A stretch of 64,000 bases of DNA from Fibrobacter sp. (GTDB lineage Bacteria; Fibrobacterota; Fibrobacteria; Fibrobacterales; Fibrobacteraceae): assembly GCA_017526585.1 (NCBI GenBank), contig JAFXRC010000011.1, forward strand, positions 1 through 64,000. The letters run 5' to 3'. Numbering within the stretch: the stretch's first letter is position 1; every line of letters begins with the position of its first letter. The notes under the pieces were generated by a model. The model had not been told where the DNA came from. It saw only the letters and a program-made list of their open reading frames with translations, and made no database searches. The position numbers and the translations under genes are program-made. Below, piece after piece: positions 9,150 through 17,152 of this stretch.

Positions 9150-9274
9150 GTGTATTCATCATATTTGACGCTCAATTTGCAACGAAACAAGCGTCGTTCA
9201 CATTTCTTTTTGCCTTTTAAGCTTTAACAAGCTCCGTAAATAAAGCTATTTTCAGTGAAAAAAGGGTGTTGTGT

Positions 9275-11410
9275 ATGATGAAAGAAATTACTGCAGTAGC
9301 GCTTGCTGCCGCCTCTATTGCCGCAGCGGCAAACATTACCGTAAATCCTAGCACCACGGCGCAGAAAATCGTCGGATTTGGTGCCGGTGCCGCCTATTAT
9401 CAGAGCTGGATTACCGCCATGAGTTCTTCGATGCAGAAGGACTTCTACGACACGGCTTTCAACGGGCTCAACCTTTCGCTACTGCGTATCGGAAACTGGA
9501 AGCAAGAAGACACCACCAGCATCGCAAACGATGTCGCCATTGTCAAGGCAGGCAAGCAGCGTCTCGGCAACCGCCTTAAAATTGAGATGTCCAGCTGGTC
9601 TGCACCGGCTCGCCTCAAGCCGAGTGGTAACGTAAACGGTAAAGTGAACGGTCAGAAAATTCCAAGCCAAAATACGCTCAAGACTTCTAGCAACGACCCG
9701 TACGGAAAATTCGTCTACAGAGAATTCGCTCACTGGTGGAAAACATCACTGCAGGCTTACCAGCAGATGGGCATTACGCCCGACTACATCAGCCTCCAGA
9801 ACGAACCCGACATGGAAGCCGATTACGAAGAAACCTTGTTCGAACCGACCGAAACCAGCGAACTCGCCGGTTACAAGCAGGCCCTCCAGGCCGTACGCGA
9901 TTCCATCAGCACGCTTGCTAACCCGCCTAAAATCATCGGTCCTGAACCTCTCGGCATCGGCTACAGCAACTTCGAAAAGTACGCGAAGGCTCTCGACGAC
10001 AAGAACCTCGACGGTTACGCCTACCACCTGTACAACGCGGGCGACGGCAATGACAATTCCGGCACGAACTACCTGAATCCCGAAAACTTCCGCAAGCCCA
10101 TGAGCGCCATCGCCAAAAACTACGGCAGCGACAACAAGCCCATCATCATGACCGAATTCTGCACCATGGAAAAAGCCGTGCGCGAACAGGACATGCTCGG
10201 ACTTGCCCATATTATGCAGGTCGGCTTTACTAGCGGCAAGCTCAACGCCTATATCGCCTGGGAACTCTTCTGGGGCGAACAGAACGGTCAGCTCATCGGT
10301 GTCTGTCCGGGTGAAGGCTGGAGCAGCTGTACCGAGGCAAAGCTCTACATCAATCCCGAATACCACGCCATGCGCCACTATTCCAAGTTTGTGAATCCGG
10401 GCTGGCGCGTTGTGAGCAGCACCGCCGATGGCAGCAACGTCTATGCGGTGGCCTTTCGTAGTGCCGACTGCGACTCCATTACCGTCGTGGCCATCAACAA
10501 GGGCTCCTCCCAGAACCTGAACTTCTCCGTGAACGGTTACAATCCGGTTTATGCCGTACAATCAACCGAAAGCGGCGCAAAGAGCAAAACCGTAACCGCT
10601 GGCGCCATTATCGACGCCCCTGCAAAGTCCATCACCACGGTCGTGTTCACCACGAGCAACGCGGCATCCCTCCAGTGTGAAGACTCCCCCATCGATGATC
10701 CCTATGTTGATCCGTCCAGCCAGATTGGCGATTCTCTCGTCATTGTAGACTACGCCAACGAAACTTCTGCCGCAGGCTGGAAGAGCGACGAAACCCTCGA
10801 TGCCGTCACTTTCCAGACAACCGCACTCGATGGCATTTCCAAGTATGTAAAGGTTCCTCTTGCCGGTTGCGCCCAGGACGATTGCGGCTACCAGCACGCG
10901 CTCTTCACCATTCCCGATGCAGCCGCCGTCAAGGAGCCTCTCACCAAATGCAAGGAACTCGTGTTCACCATGCGTAGCGTTGATTCCGAAGACGCTTCCG
11001 TTAATATCGGCGGTGCAGGTGGCAGCAGCTGGAGCAACTACCAGTACGGCAACACCGCCCCCGCAGGCGCCTGGGATCAGGTATCCGTCCCGCTGGATAA
11101 CGAAATCGACTCGACTGGAGCACCTTTCGGTTCCACGCAGCTTTCGTTCAACAGCGACAACGCCGGCATCTACATTGCAAAAATCGTTGCTACCGGATGC
11201 GGAGGCAGTTCCGCCATCAAGGGCATCCGCGCATACTTTGCGAACGACCGACTCGAACCAGCCAAGGTATTCGACCTGAACGGAAACCTTGTCTGGAAAG
11301 GTGTCAAGGGACAAGCCCTCAACGCCGATGGAACGCTCCGTCTTGATATGCGCCAGGGTATGTACATCGTGAAGACCAAGGCAACGACAGTCAAGGCGCT
11401 GAAGAAATAA
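9275..11410 (+). CDS. Secreted GH30-family xylanase/glycosidase with C-terminal beta domain and T9SS-like tail
   Basis: A 711-residue secreted enzyme with a short hydrophobic signal (ending near IAAAANITV). The GH30 TIM barrel carries LQNEPDMEA (acid/base Glu near residue 177) and IIMTEFCTM (nucleophile Glu near residue 294), then a side beta domain that ends near residue 460. A second beta module, which could bind carbohydrate, follows at about 490-640. The last 65 residues (AKVFDLNGNLVWKG to GMYIVKT) resemble a T9SS type A sorting domain. The substrate is probably glucuronoxylan, but this is not proven. ATG 9275 or 9278 are both possible. It interrupts the sulfate transport genes. Confidence 0.82.
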   Translation: MMKEITAVALAAASIAAAANITVNPSTTAQKIVGFGAGAAYYQSWITAMSSSMQKDFYDTAFNGLNLSLLRIGNWKQEDTTSIANDVAIVKAGKQRLGNRLKIEMSSWSAPARLKPSGNVNGKVNGQKIPSQNTLKTSSNDPYGKFVYREFAHWWKTSLQAYQQMGITPDYISLQNEPDMEADYEETLFEPTETSELAGYKQALQAVRDSISTLANPPKIIGPEPLGIGYSNFEKYAKALDDKNLDGYAYHLYNAGDGNDNSGTNYLNPENFRKPMSAIAKNYGSDNKPIIMTEFCTMEKAVREQDMLGLAHIMQVGFTSGKLNAYIAWELFWGEQNGQLIGVCPGEGWSSCTEAKLYINPEYHAMRHYSKFVNPGWRVVSSTADGSNVYAVAFRSADCDSITVVAINKGSSQNLNFSVNGYNPVYAVQSTESGAKSKTVTAGAIIDAPAKSITTVVFTTSNAASLQCEDSPIDDPYVDPSSQIGDSLVIVDYANETSAAGWKSDETLDAVTFQTTALDGISKYVKVPLAGCAQDDCGYQHALFTIPDAAAVKEPLTKCKELVFTMRSVDSEDASVNIGGAGGSSWSNYQYGNTAPAGAWDQVSVPLDNEIDSTGAPFGSTQLSFNSDNAGIYIAKIVATGCGGSSAIKGIRAYFANDRLEPAKVFDLNGNLVWKGVKGQALNADGTLRLDMRQGMYIVKTKATTVKALKK

Positions 11411-11479
11411 TTTCTCAGCACCCAAAATTGTGGAACAAGAAAGCCTCTCTATAAAAAAAAGCTATAAAAAGCGATACTA

Positions 11480-11520
11480 ATTAAGTATTGGACACCCGGC
11501 ATAGTGCGTTCTATATTTGG
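11480..11520 (+). promoter_or_regulatory. Sulfur-type composite promoter of cysTWA (copy 5)
   Basis: ATTAAGTATTGGAC with TTGGAC 11488-11493, 18 bases ending GTGCGTTC, then TATATTTG (TATATT 11512-11517). The cysT ATG lies only 11 bases after the -10 hexamer, which predicts a leaderless or nearly leaderless message. Confidence 0.75.
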
Positions 11521-11528
11521 ACGCGACT

Positions 11529-12362
11529 ATGAAAAGAACCAATAGAAGTGTTATTCCGGGCTTTGGCCTTACTACAGGCATCACGCTTACCATCTTGAGC
11601 GTCGTGGTGCTGATTCCGCTTGCGTCGCTGGTGGTGTTTAGCGCACAGATGAGTTTTGACGAAATCGTGGCGACCATTACGCGCGACCGCGTGCTTTCGA
11701 GTTTCCGCGTGAGCTTCGTGACCGCATTCGTGGCTTCGCTCATCAACGCGATAATGGGGGTCGTGCTTGCGTGGGTGCTGGTGAAGTATACGTTTCCGCT
11801 CAAGCGCCTTGTCGATGGAATGATTGAACTCCCGTTCGCGTTGCCGACGGCTGTGGCGGGTATCGCGCTTACGGCGCTGACGGCAGATACGGGACTTGTC
11901 GGCGGATTCTTCGCAAAGTTTGGCATCAAGATCGCGTTTACGCAGGTGGGCATTACGGTGGCACTCGTATTTATCGGCATCCCGTTTGTGGTGCGCGCGG
12001 TGCAGCCGGTGCTTGAGAAACTTGACCCCGCCTACGAAGAAGCCGCGGGCGTTCTGGGAGCATCCAGAAGCCGCATCTTCTGGAAAATTGTCATCCCGGA
12101 AATCATTCCCGCTGCGCTGACGGGTTTTGGGCTTGCGTTCGGACGCTGCCTCGGCGAATACGGAAGCGTGGTGTTTATCGCGGGCAACAAGCCGTTCGAA
12201 ACTGAAATCGTGCCGCTTATCATCATGTCGGAATTGCAGGAATACGATTACGCAAGTGCCACGACCATTGCGCTTGTAATGCTTGTGGCATCTTTCGTGA
12301 CGCTGTTCTTGGTGAATTTAATACAAACTAGAAATACAAAAATTTTGAAGGGAGGAATTTGA
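11529..12362 (+). CDS. cysT: Sulfate ABC transporter permease CysT
   Basis: A 277-residue inner-membrane permease with about six hydrophobic segments. The cytoplasmic EAA loop reads EEAAGVLGASRSRIFWKIVIPEI, where the ATPase docks, followed by GRCLGEYGSVVFIAGN, typical of CysT. No Shine-Dalgarno is present, and the -10 box is 11 bases from the ATG. The stop overlaps the cysW start as ATGA. Confidence 0.92.
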   Translation: MKRTNRSVIPGFGLTTGITLTILSVVVLIPLASLVVFSAQMSFDEIVATITRDRVLSSFRVSFVTAFVASLINAIMGVVLAWVLVKYTFPLKRLVDGMIELPFALPTAVAGIALTALTADTGLVGGFFAKFGIKIAFTQVGITVALVFIGIPFVVRAVQPVLEKLDPAYEEAAGVLGASRSRIFWKIVIPEIIPAALTGFGLAFGRCLGEYGSVVFIAGNKPFETEIVPLIIMSELQEYDYASATTIALVMLVASFVTLFLVNLIQTRNTKILKGGI

Positions 12363-13183
12363 TGTATAAAGAAACGAATTCTTCTAAAATTGTCAAGTGG
12401 TCTTTGATTGGCATCAGTGTTATTTTCGTGGTGCTAATGCTGCTGCTCCCGCTGATTACAGTGATTACCGAAGCGTTCAAGCAGGGTTTCGCCGTGTACG
12501 AGAAGGCGGTAACCGACAACTATACCGTGAAGGCGATTTGGCTCACGCTCGAAGCGACGGCACTTGCGGTGATTATCAATACAGTTTTCGGATTGAGCGC
12601 GGCGTGGTCGATTACCAAGTTCCAGTTCAAGGGCAAGAAAATTCTCACGACACTGATTGACTTGCCAGTGACCGTTTCGCCGATTATCGCGGGTCTGATT
12701 TTCTTGCTCACGTTCGGTCGTCAGAGTCCGATTTTCCCACTGTTGCAGGAATGGGATATCAAAATTGTATTCGCGGTGCCGGGCATCGTACTTGCGACGA
12801 TTTTCGTGACGTTCCCTTTTATTTCGCGCGAGTTGATTCCGGTTCTGGAATCGCGCGGAAACGATGAGGAAGAAGCCGCAGCGCTGATGGGTGCGAAGGG
12901 TTGGACGATTTTCAGGAAAATCACCTTTCCGCATATCAAGTGGGCGTTTTTGTACGGCGTGGTGCTTTGTGCGGCGCGTGCGATGGGCGAATTCGGTGCG
13001 GTCTCGGTGATTTCGGGGCATTTGCGTGGCAAGACGAACACGCTTCCGCTGCATGTGGAAATTTTGTTCAACGAATTCCAGTATGTGCCTGCGTTTGCGG
13101 TGGCGTCGATTCTAGTGCTGCTCGCCATCATCATTCTAATCGCGCGCAGTTTGATAGAATATAACGGAAAGAAAAAGGTATAG
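12362..13183 (+). CDS. cysW: Sulfate ABC transporter permease CysW
   Basis: The 273-residue second permease half. It has the EAA loop EEEAAALMGAKGWTIFRKITFP and the CysW signature ARAMGEFGAVSVISGHLRGKTNTLPLHVEILFNE region. The ATG overlaps the cysT stop, with GGGAGGA upstream inside cysT. It would form the heterodimeric channel with CysT for sulfate delivered by the lipoprotein at 8045-9079. Confidence 0.93.
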   Translation: MYKETNSSKIVKWSLIGISVIFVVLMLLLPLITVITEAFKQGFAVYEKAVTDNYTVKAIWLTLEATALAVIINTVFGLSAAWSITKFQFKGKKILTTLIDLPVTVSPIIAGLIFLLTFGRQSPIFPLLQEWDIKIVFAVPGIVLATIFVTFPFISRELIPVLESRGNDEEEAAALMGAKGWTIFRKITFPHIKWAFLYGVVLCAARAMGEFGAVSVISGHLRGKTNTLPLHVEILFNEFQYVPAFAVASILVLLAIIILIARSLIEYNGKKKV

Positions 13184-13213
13184 CGAAATAAAGGCGCTCA
13201 CGGATTCAAAAAA

Positions 13214-13248
13214 TGTCACCCTGGAGCGCGAAGCACCATAGGGTCCAG
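13214..13248 (+). repeat. Dispersed repeat between cysW and cysA
   Basis: The sequence runs from TGTCACCCTGGAGCGCGAAG to ATAGGGTCCAG. It is related to the TGTCATCCTGAGCG elements at 20387 and 46831. Confidence 0.5.
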
Positions 13249-13261
13249 AAAAGGAGATTTT

Positions 13262-14320
13262 ATGTACGTAGAACTGAAAAACATCAACAAGCATTTTGGC
13301 AATTTCAAGGCATCCGACAACGTTTCCTTCGGCATCGAGAAGGGTAAGCTCATCGGCCTTCTGGGTCCTAGCGGTTCGGGAAAGACGACAATCCTCCGCA
13401 TGATTGCTGGGCTCGAGACGCCCGATAGCGGCGACATCATTATCGACGGCAAGGTCATCAACAAGGTTCCGGCAAGTAAGCGTGGCATCGGCTTCGTATT
13501 CCAAAGCTATGCACTGTTCCGCTACATGACCGTTTTCGAGAACATCGCCTTCGGACTCCGCGTGCTCAAGAAACCGAACAACGAAATCAAGGAGCGAGTA
13601 GCGGAACTCGTGAAGTTGATCGGTCTCGAAGGGCTTGAAAACCGTTACCCCAGTCAGCTTTCGGGTGGACAGCGCCAACGTGTTGCATTCGCACGCGCGC
13701 TCGCTCCAAACCCGCAATTGCTCCTGCTCGACGAGCCCTTTGCGGCAATCGACGCGAAGGTGCGTCAAGAACTGCGTCACTGGCTCAAGGAGATGATTGC
13801 GAAACTCGGCGTCACGAGCATCTTCGTCACGCATGACCAAGACGAAGCCATCGAAGTCGCTGACGAGATTATCATCATGAACAAGGGGCGCATCGACCAG
13901 ATAGGAAAACCTCTCGATGTGTATAGCGCTCCCAAGACCGCTTTCGTGGCGTCGTTCTTTGGGCAACCCAGCATTTTCAGGGATTACAGCAACTTCCGTC
14001 GCTTCGACATCATCGAAGGCGCGGAACAGGCGATTGTCCGCCCCGAATTCGTGAAGGTCACCAAGAAAACGGAAACGCAAAAGTATCGCAGTTCCGCCGA
14101 AGAAGGCATCGTGACCGACGTCGCCTTCCGTGGCAGCGGCATTGAGTTGTCGGTGCTTGTAAACGGCGTGACGCTTACAGCGCGACGCAGCTTCGATGAG
14201 CCGAGTATTTCCGTGGGCGAAAAGGTGGATGTGTTCATCTACCGCATCTTCGTGACTGTAGGTGAAAATGCGCACCTGCTCGAGAACAAGTCGCTCCGCG
14301 AGCCGGTCGTCGTGATTTAA
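13262..14320 (+). CDS. cysA: Sulfate ABC transporter ATPase CysA
   Basis: The 352-residue ATPase that powers CysT/CysW. It has Walker A GPSGSGKTT (residue 36), the Q-loop FQSYALFRYMTV, signature LSGGQRQRVAFARAL (about residue 133), Walker B LLLLDEPFAAID and the H-loop VTHDQDEA. A C-terminal TOBE-like regulatory region follows. The Shine-Dalgarno is AAGGAG. The 78-base gap from cysW holds a dispersed repeat and no obvious promoter, so it should be in the cysT transcript. Confidence 0.93.
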   Translation: MYVELKNINKHFGNFKASDNVSFGIEKGKLIGLLGPSGSGKTTILRMIAGLETPDSGDIIIDGKVINKVPASKRGIGFVFQSYALFRYMTVFENIAFGLRVLKKPNNEIKERVAELVKLIGLEGLENRYPSQLSGGQRQRVAFARALAPNPQLLLLDEPFAAIDAKVRQELRHWLKEMIAKLGVTSIFVTHDQDEAIEVADEIIIMNKGRIDQIGKPLDVYSAPKTAFVASFFGQPSIFRDYSNFRRFDIIEGAEQAIVRPEFVKVTKKTETQKYRSSAEEGIVTDVAFRGSGIELSVLVNGVTLTARRSFDEPSISVGEKVDVFIYRIFVTVGENAHLLENKSLREPVVVI

Positions 14321-14393
14321 TAAAAATGCAAGCGAAATATACGATGTACTTTTCTATCATTGTGTTCGGTTATAGCCAATCGCAGGGTACATC

Positions 14394-15755
14394 GTGAATA
14401 TCGCTTTAATCATCTATCTCGTTGTCCTCGTGTTGATCGCCGTGCGCAGTGCGCGGCGCGTCGGGGACATTCCCGATTTCTTCGTGGCGCGCAAGGGAGC
14501 GTCGGCAAAAGCCGTGGCGGGGAGCCTCGTTGCAACGATTCTGGGCGGCTCGGCCGTGATCGGCGCGGTAGATTCCGGAGCAAGGCTCGGCGGGGCCGCA
14601 AGCTGGTTCATGCTGACGGGAGCACTCGGGCTCCTTGCACTCATTCCATTTGCAAGCCGGGCATACAGCCACGGTAAATACGCCCTCCCCGACCTTGTCG
14701 AAAGCCTATACGGTAACGGTCCACGCCTTGTCGCATCGATTGTAATCCCTGTCGCATGGACAGGTATCGTCGCAGCACAGATTATCGCCGCGGCAAAGCT
14801 CCTGATGACATTCACCGATCTTAGCTACACCGCAGCGGCAATCATCTCCGCCGCCGTATTCACCTTGTACACATTAGCGGGCGGTCAGCTTTCCATTCTG
14901 CGCACCGACTTCATGCAGGCATGCCTTATCATCTTAGGGCTTCTCCTAGTCGCAGGCTTCGCGCTATTCGGCGGCAACGCCCCGACTCGTTCCCTCTCCG
15001 AAATCCTGCAAACGGCGCCATCGTTCCCGTTCAACGCGAACTTCAGCCCACTTGACCTATTCCTGCTCATTTTAACCTACGGCACCACCTACACGGCAGG
15101 CCCCGACATCTTTAGCCGCATGTTCTGCGCCAAGGATGTCGCCACCGCAAAAAAGGCCATCGGCATGGCTGCGGTCACGCTCATCCCTGTCGCCTTCGTC
15201 ATCGGCTTTCTCGCTGTATACGGAGTCTCCCTCGAAAATGTCCAGGGCGCCCGCATCACGGCTATTGCAGACAACGTATTGCCAGGCTTCCTGATTCCCG
15301 TCATCGCCCTTGCACTCCTAAGTGTCGTACTCTCCAGCGCAGATACCACGCTCCTCAGCAGCTCCGTCATCATCTCTAGGCTTATGGGCCTAGGCCGCAC
15401 AGAGCCTACAGACGAAAAGCATCCTCTCGCTAAGGCACGCATCATCATCTTGCTAAACGGCATCGTAGCGCTTCTGCTCGCGCTCGTATTCACCGACATC
15501 ATCGGCACCTTGCTGCTCGCCCTCGCCGTTTACGCAGGGGCATTCACCGTGCCCATTTTATGGGGACTCCTCGGTCTCAAAGCAAAACCGAAGTTCGTCG
15601 CCGCAGCCATTGTCGCAGGCGGAATCCTCGCGCTCGCGGGCAAGCTCTGCCCACCGCTACCGGGAACACTCGGCGCCCACACGGGTGACATCCTGATGAT
15701 TGCTGCTTTTATAGCCAATACAGCATGCCTTGCCATGGGCCGAATCAAGAAATAA
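14394..15755 (+). CDS. Sodium:solute symporter family transporter
   Basis: A 453-residue polytopic membrane protein of the SSS family, with DIPDFFVARKGASAKAVAGSLVATILGG near the N-terminus and the LALLSVVLSSADTTLLSSSVIISRL motif typical of this family. Thirteen or so hydrophobic helices are expected. The substrate cannot be told from sequence. GTG at 14394 is the apparent start, with AGGG upstream. The start lies in the right arm of a perfect 9-base inverted repeat (14341-14349 and 14387-14395). It is not part of the sulfur set. Confidence 0.85.
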   Translation: MNIALIIYLVVLVLIAVRSARRVGDIPDFFVARKGASAKAVAGSLVATILGGSAVIGAVDSGARLGGAASWFMLTGALGLLALIPFASRAYSHGKYALPDLVESLYGNGPRLVASIVIPVAWTGIVAAQIIAAAKLLMTFTDLSYTAAAIISAAVFTLYTLAGGQLSILRTDFMQACLIILGLLLVAGFALFGGNAPTRSLSEILQTAPSFPFNANFSPLDLFLLILTYGTTYTAGPDIFSRMFCAKDVATAKKAIGMAAVTLIPVAFVIGFLAVYGVSLENVQGARITAIADNVLPGFLIPVIALALLSVVLSSADTTLLSSSVIISRLMGLGRTEPTDEKHPLAKARIIILLNGIVALLLALVFTDIIGTLLLALAVYAGAFTVPILWGLLGLKAKPKFVAAAIVAGGILALAGKLCPPLPGTLGAHTGDILMIAAFIANTACLAMGRIKK

Positions 15756-15767
15756 ATTTCAAATACT

Positions 15768-15775
15768 TATCTTTT
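15768..15775 (+). promoter_or_regulatory. Candidate leaderless -10 box for the 15781 lipoprotein
   Basis: TATCTT ends seven bases before the ATG and no Shine-Dalgarno follows it. Confidence 0.45.
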
Positions 15776-15780
15776 GAAGC

Positions 15781-16575
15781 ATGGAATTCTTCAAAAAGAT
15801 ATTCTTGACGGGGGCAATTCTTATGCTGGGCGCCTGCTCAAGCACCAGAATGAACTATGCGGAATCCATCGAGATGGACGCTTTCCCCGCCCCGAACTCG
15901 CAAGGAGCTAACCGCCACCTTCCCGAAAACTCGACCGGTTCACGCCTGCGTGGCGGCGTCATCGGCGGATTCACCGACAGGGTCAAGCTCGATGCAGTCC
16001 ACAACACCGGAGACCGCGACTCCCTCGATGTCGATGCAAGGTACAAAATCAAGTACCTACCCATCTACGGTTCCATCGACAAGTTTGTCAAGGGCGAACT
16101 GTTCACCATGAACATCGGCTTTGGCATCAACCACGGAATCTACGCCTCCACCGGTCTTGGAATCAACACCAAGTTCTTTGAGCTGGGAGTGAACTCCTTC
16201 CAGAGATTCACCTACCAAAGGTACAGCTTCCTCGCCTACGAAAAGAAGGGCAAAGACGAATTTGAGAAACTCGAAGCCATCAACGACAACAAGCTCGTAT
16301 TCCAATACGGCGTCGGCGGTTACGCGGGTCTGTTCTTGGGTCCGGTTACGCTCGGTTACAATGGAAGTGTATACAGGCCGAACATGTCCCTTGTCATCAA
16401 CGAACCGAATCCAAGGTTCTGCTTCAAGACTCCCTTCATGTTCACGAACAACTTCTATGTGTCTTACTGGTACACAGACTTGCTTGAATTCCAGGCGGGA
16501 GTCTCCAACGAGCTCATCGATTTCAATGGCGGCAACTGGTCGCTCAACGCCGGCGTTTCGATCTGGTCGTTCTAG
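15781..16575 (+). CDS. Outer-envelope lipoprotein of unknown function
   Basis: A 264-residue protein with a lipobox (LMLGAC) and then a Ser/Thr-containing start. The body is rich in aromatic and glycine residues (GFGINHGIYASTGLGINTKFFELGVNSFQRF) and ends in Phe, which suggests a small beta-barrel or beta-sandwich. I do not recognise a family. It has no Shine-Dalgarno and a -10-like box seven bases upstream. It ends 22 bases from the convergent peptidase gene. Confidence 0.6.
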   Translation: MEFFKKIFLTGAILMLGACSSTRMNYAESIEMDAFPAPNSQGANRHLPENSTGSRLRGGVIGGFTDRVKLDAVHNTGDRDSLDVDARYKIKYLPIYGSIDKFVKGELFTMNIGFGINHGIYASTGLGINTKFFELGVNSFQRFTYQRYSFLAYEKKGKDEFEKLEAINDNKLVFQYGVGGYAGLFLGPVTLGYNGSVYRPNMSLVINEPNPRFCFKTPFMFTNNFYVSYWYTDLLEFQAGVSNELIDFNGGNWSLNAGVSIWSF

Positions 16576-16597
16576 CCCAGGCTCAACTTCATTTATT

Positions 16598-17152
16598 TTA
16601 AATTCGCTGGCTTCGGTCTCTCGCAGTTGGGTGTTCGCGGTACACCAAGGCAAACAACTTGGTGTAAGGAGTCTCGCTATCGACAATGTTTCTCATGGCA
16701 GCCTTCGCCGGCTTCTTGCCGAGCTTTTCGAACGCGTAACGGTCCGCATCGTATTCCTGATACCAGCAATACCAATGATACACCATACGGAAAGGAATCA
16801 CCGCCAAGTGCAGCCATAGCACCGCTTCTAGAATAGAAAGCGTCATGCTGCTGAGCAAAAAGGCAAACGCCCATACCGCAAGCAGCAAGAAAGCGACCTT
16901 CACCAAATTCCGCAACACGCTGTGTCGCATCGTCGCGTGACCTTCCTCGTGCATTCGAACAAATTCATTTTCAACGGGTTCGCGACGGCATTCTGGCAAT
17001 GGAACGATATCGTTTACCAGCGGAATCAACCGCAGAACCGTAAACACTCCGCCGCGCACTCCCGTAAGGCGATGTTCGCGAATTTCCAGCACCACCCTCG
17101 CCACAAGTTCAGCAATCAGGCATGCGCCGAGCAGCAACCACGGAAAACTCAT
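16598..17152 (-). CDS. Small membrane HEXXH metallopeptidase (M48-like)
   Basis: A 184-residue protein with hydrophobic segments at about residues 3-20, 85-110 and 112-128. It has HEEGH (near residue 69), a zinc-binding HEXXH motif, and further on QEYDADRYAFEKLG, which matches the ExxAD-type third ligand region of M48 (Ste24/HtpX) peptidases. It is much shorter than HtpX (about 290), so it is a minimal version. Its start overlaps the stop of the upstream gene as ATGA, which ties it to that protein. The substrate is unknown. Confidence 0.6.
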   Translation of the reverse strand: MSFPWLLLGACLIAELVARVVLEIREHRLTGVRGGVFTVLRLIPLVNDIVPLPECRREPVENEFVRMHEEGHATMRHSVLRNLVKVAFLLLAVWAFAFLLSSMTLSILEAVLWLHLAVIPFRMVYHWYCWYQEYDADRYAFEKLGKKPAKAAMRNIVDSETPYTKLFALVYREHPTARDRSQRI

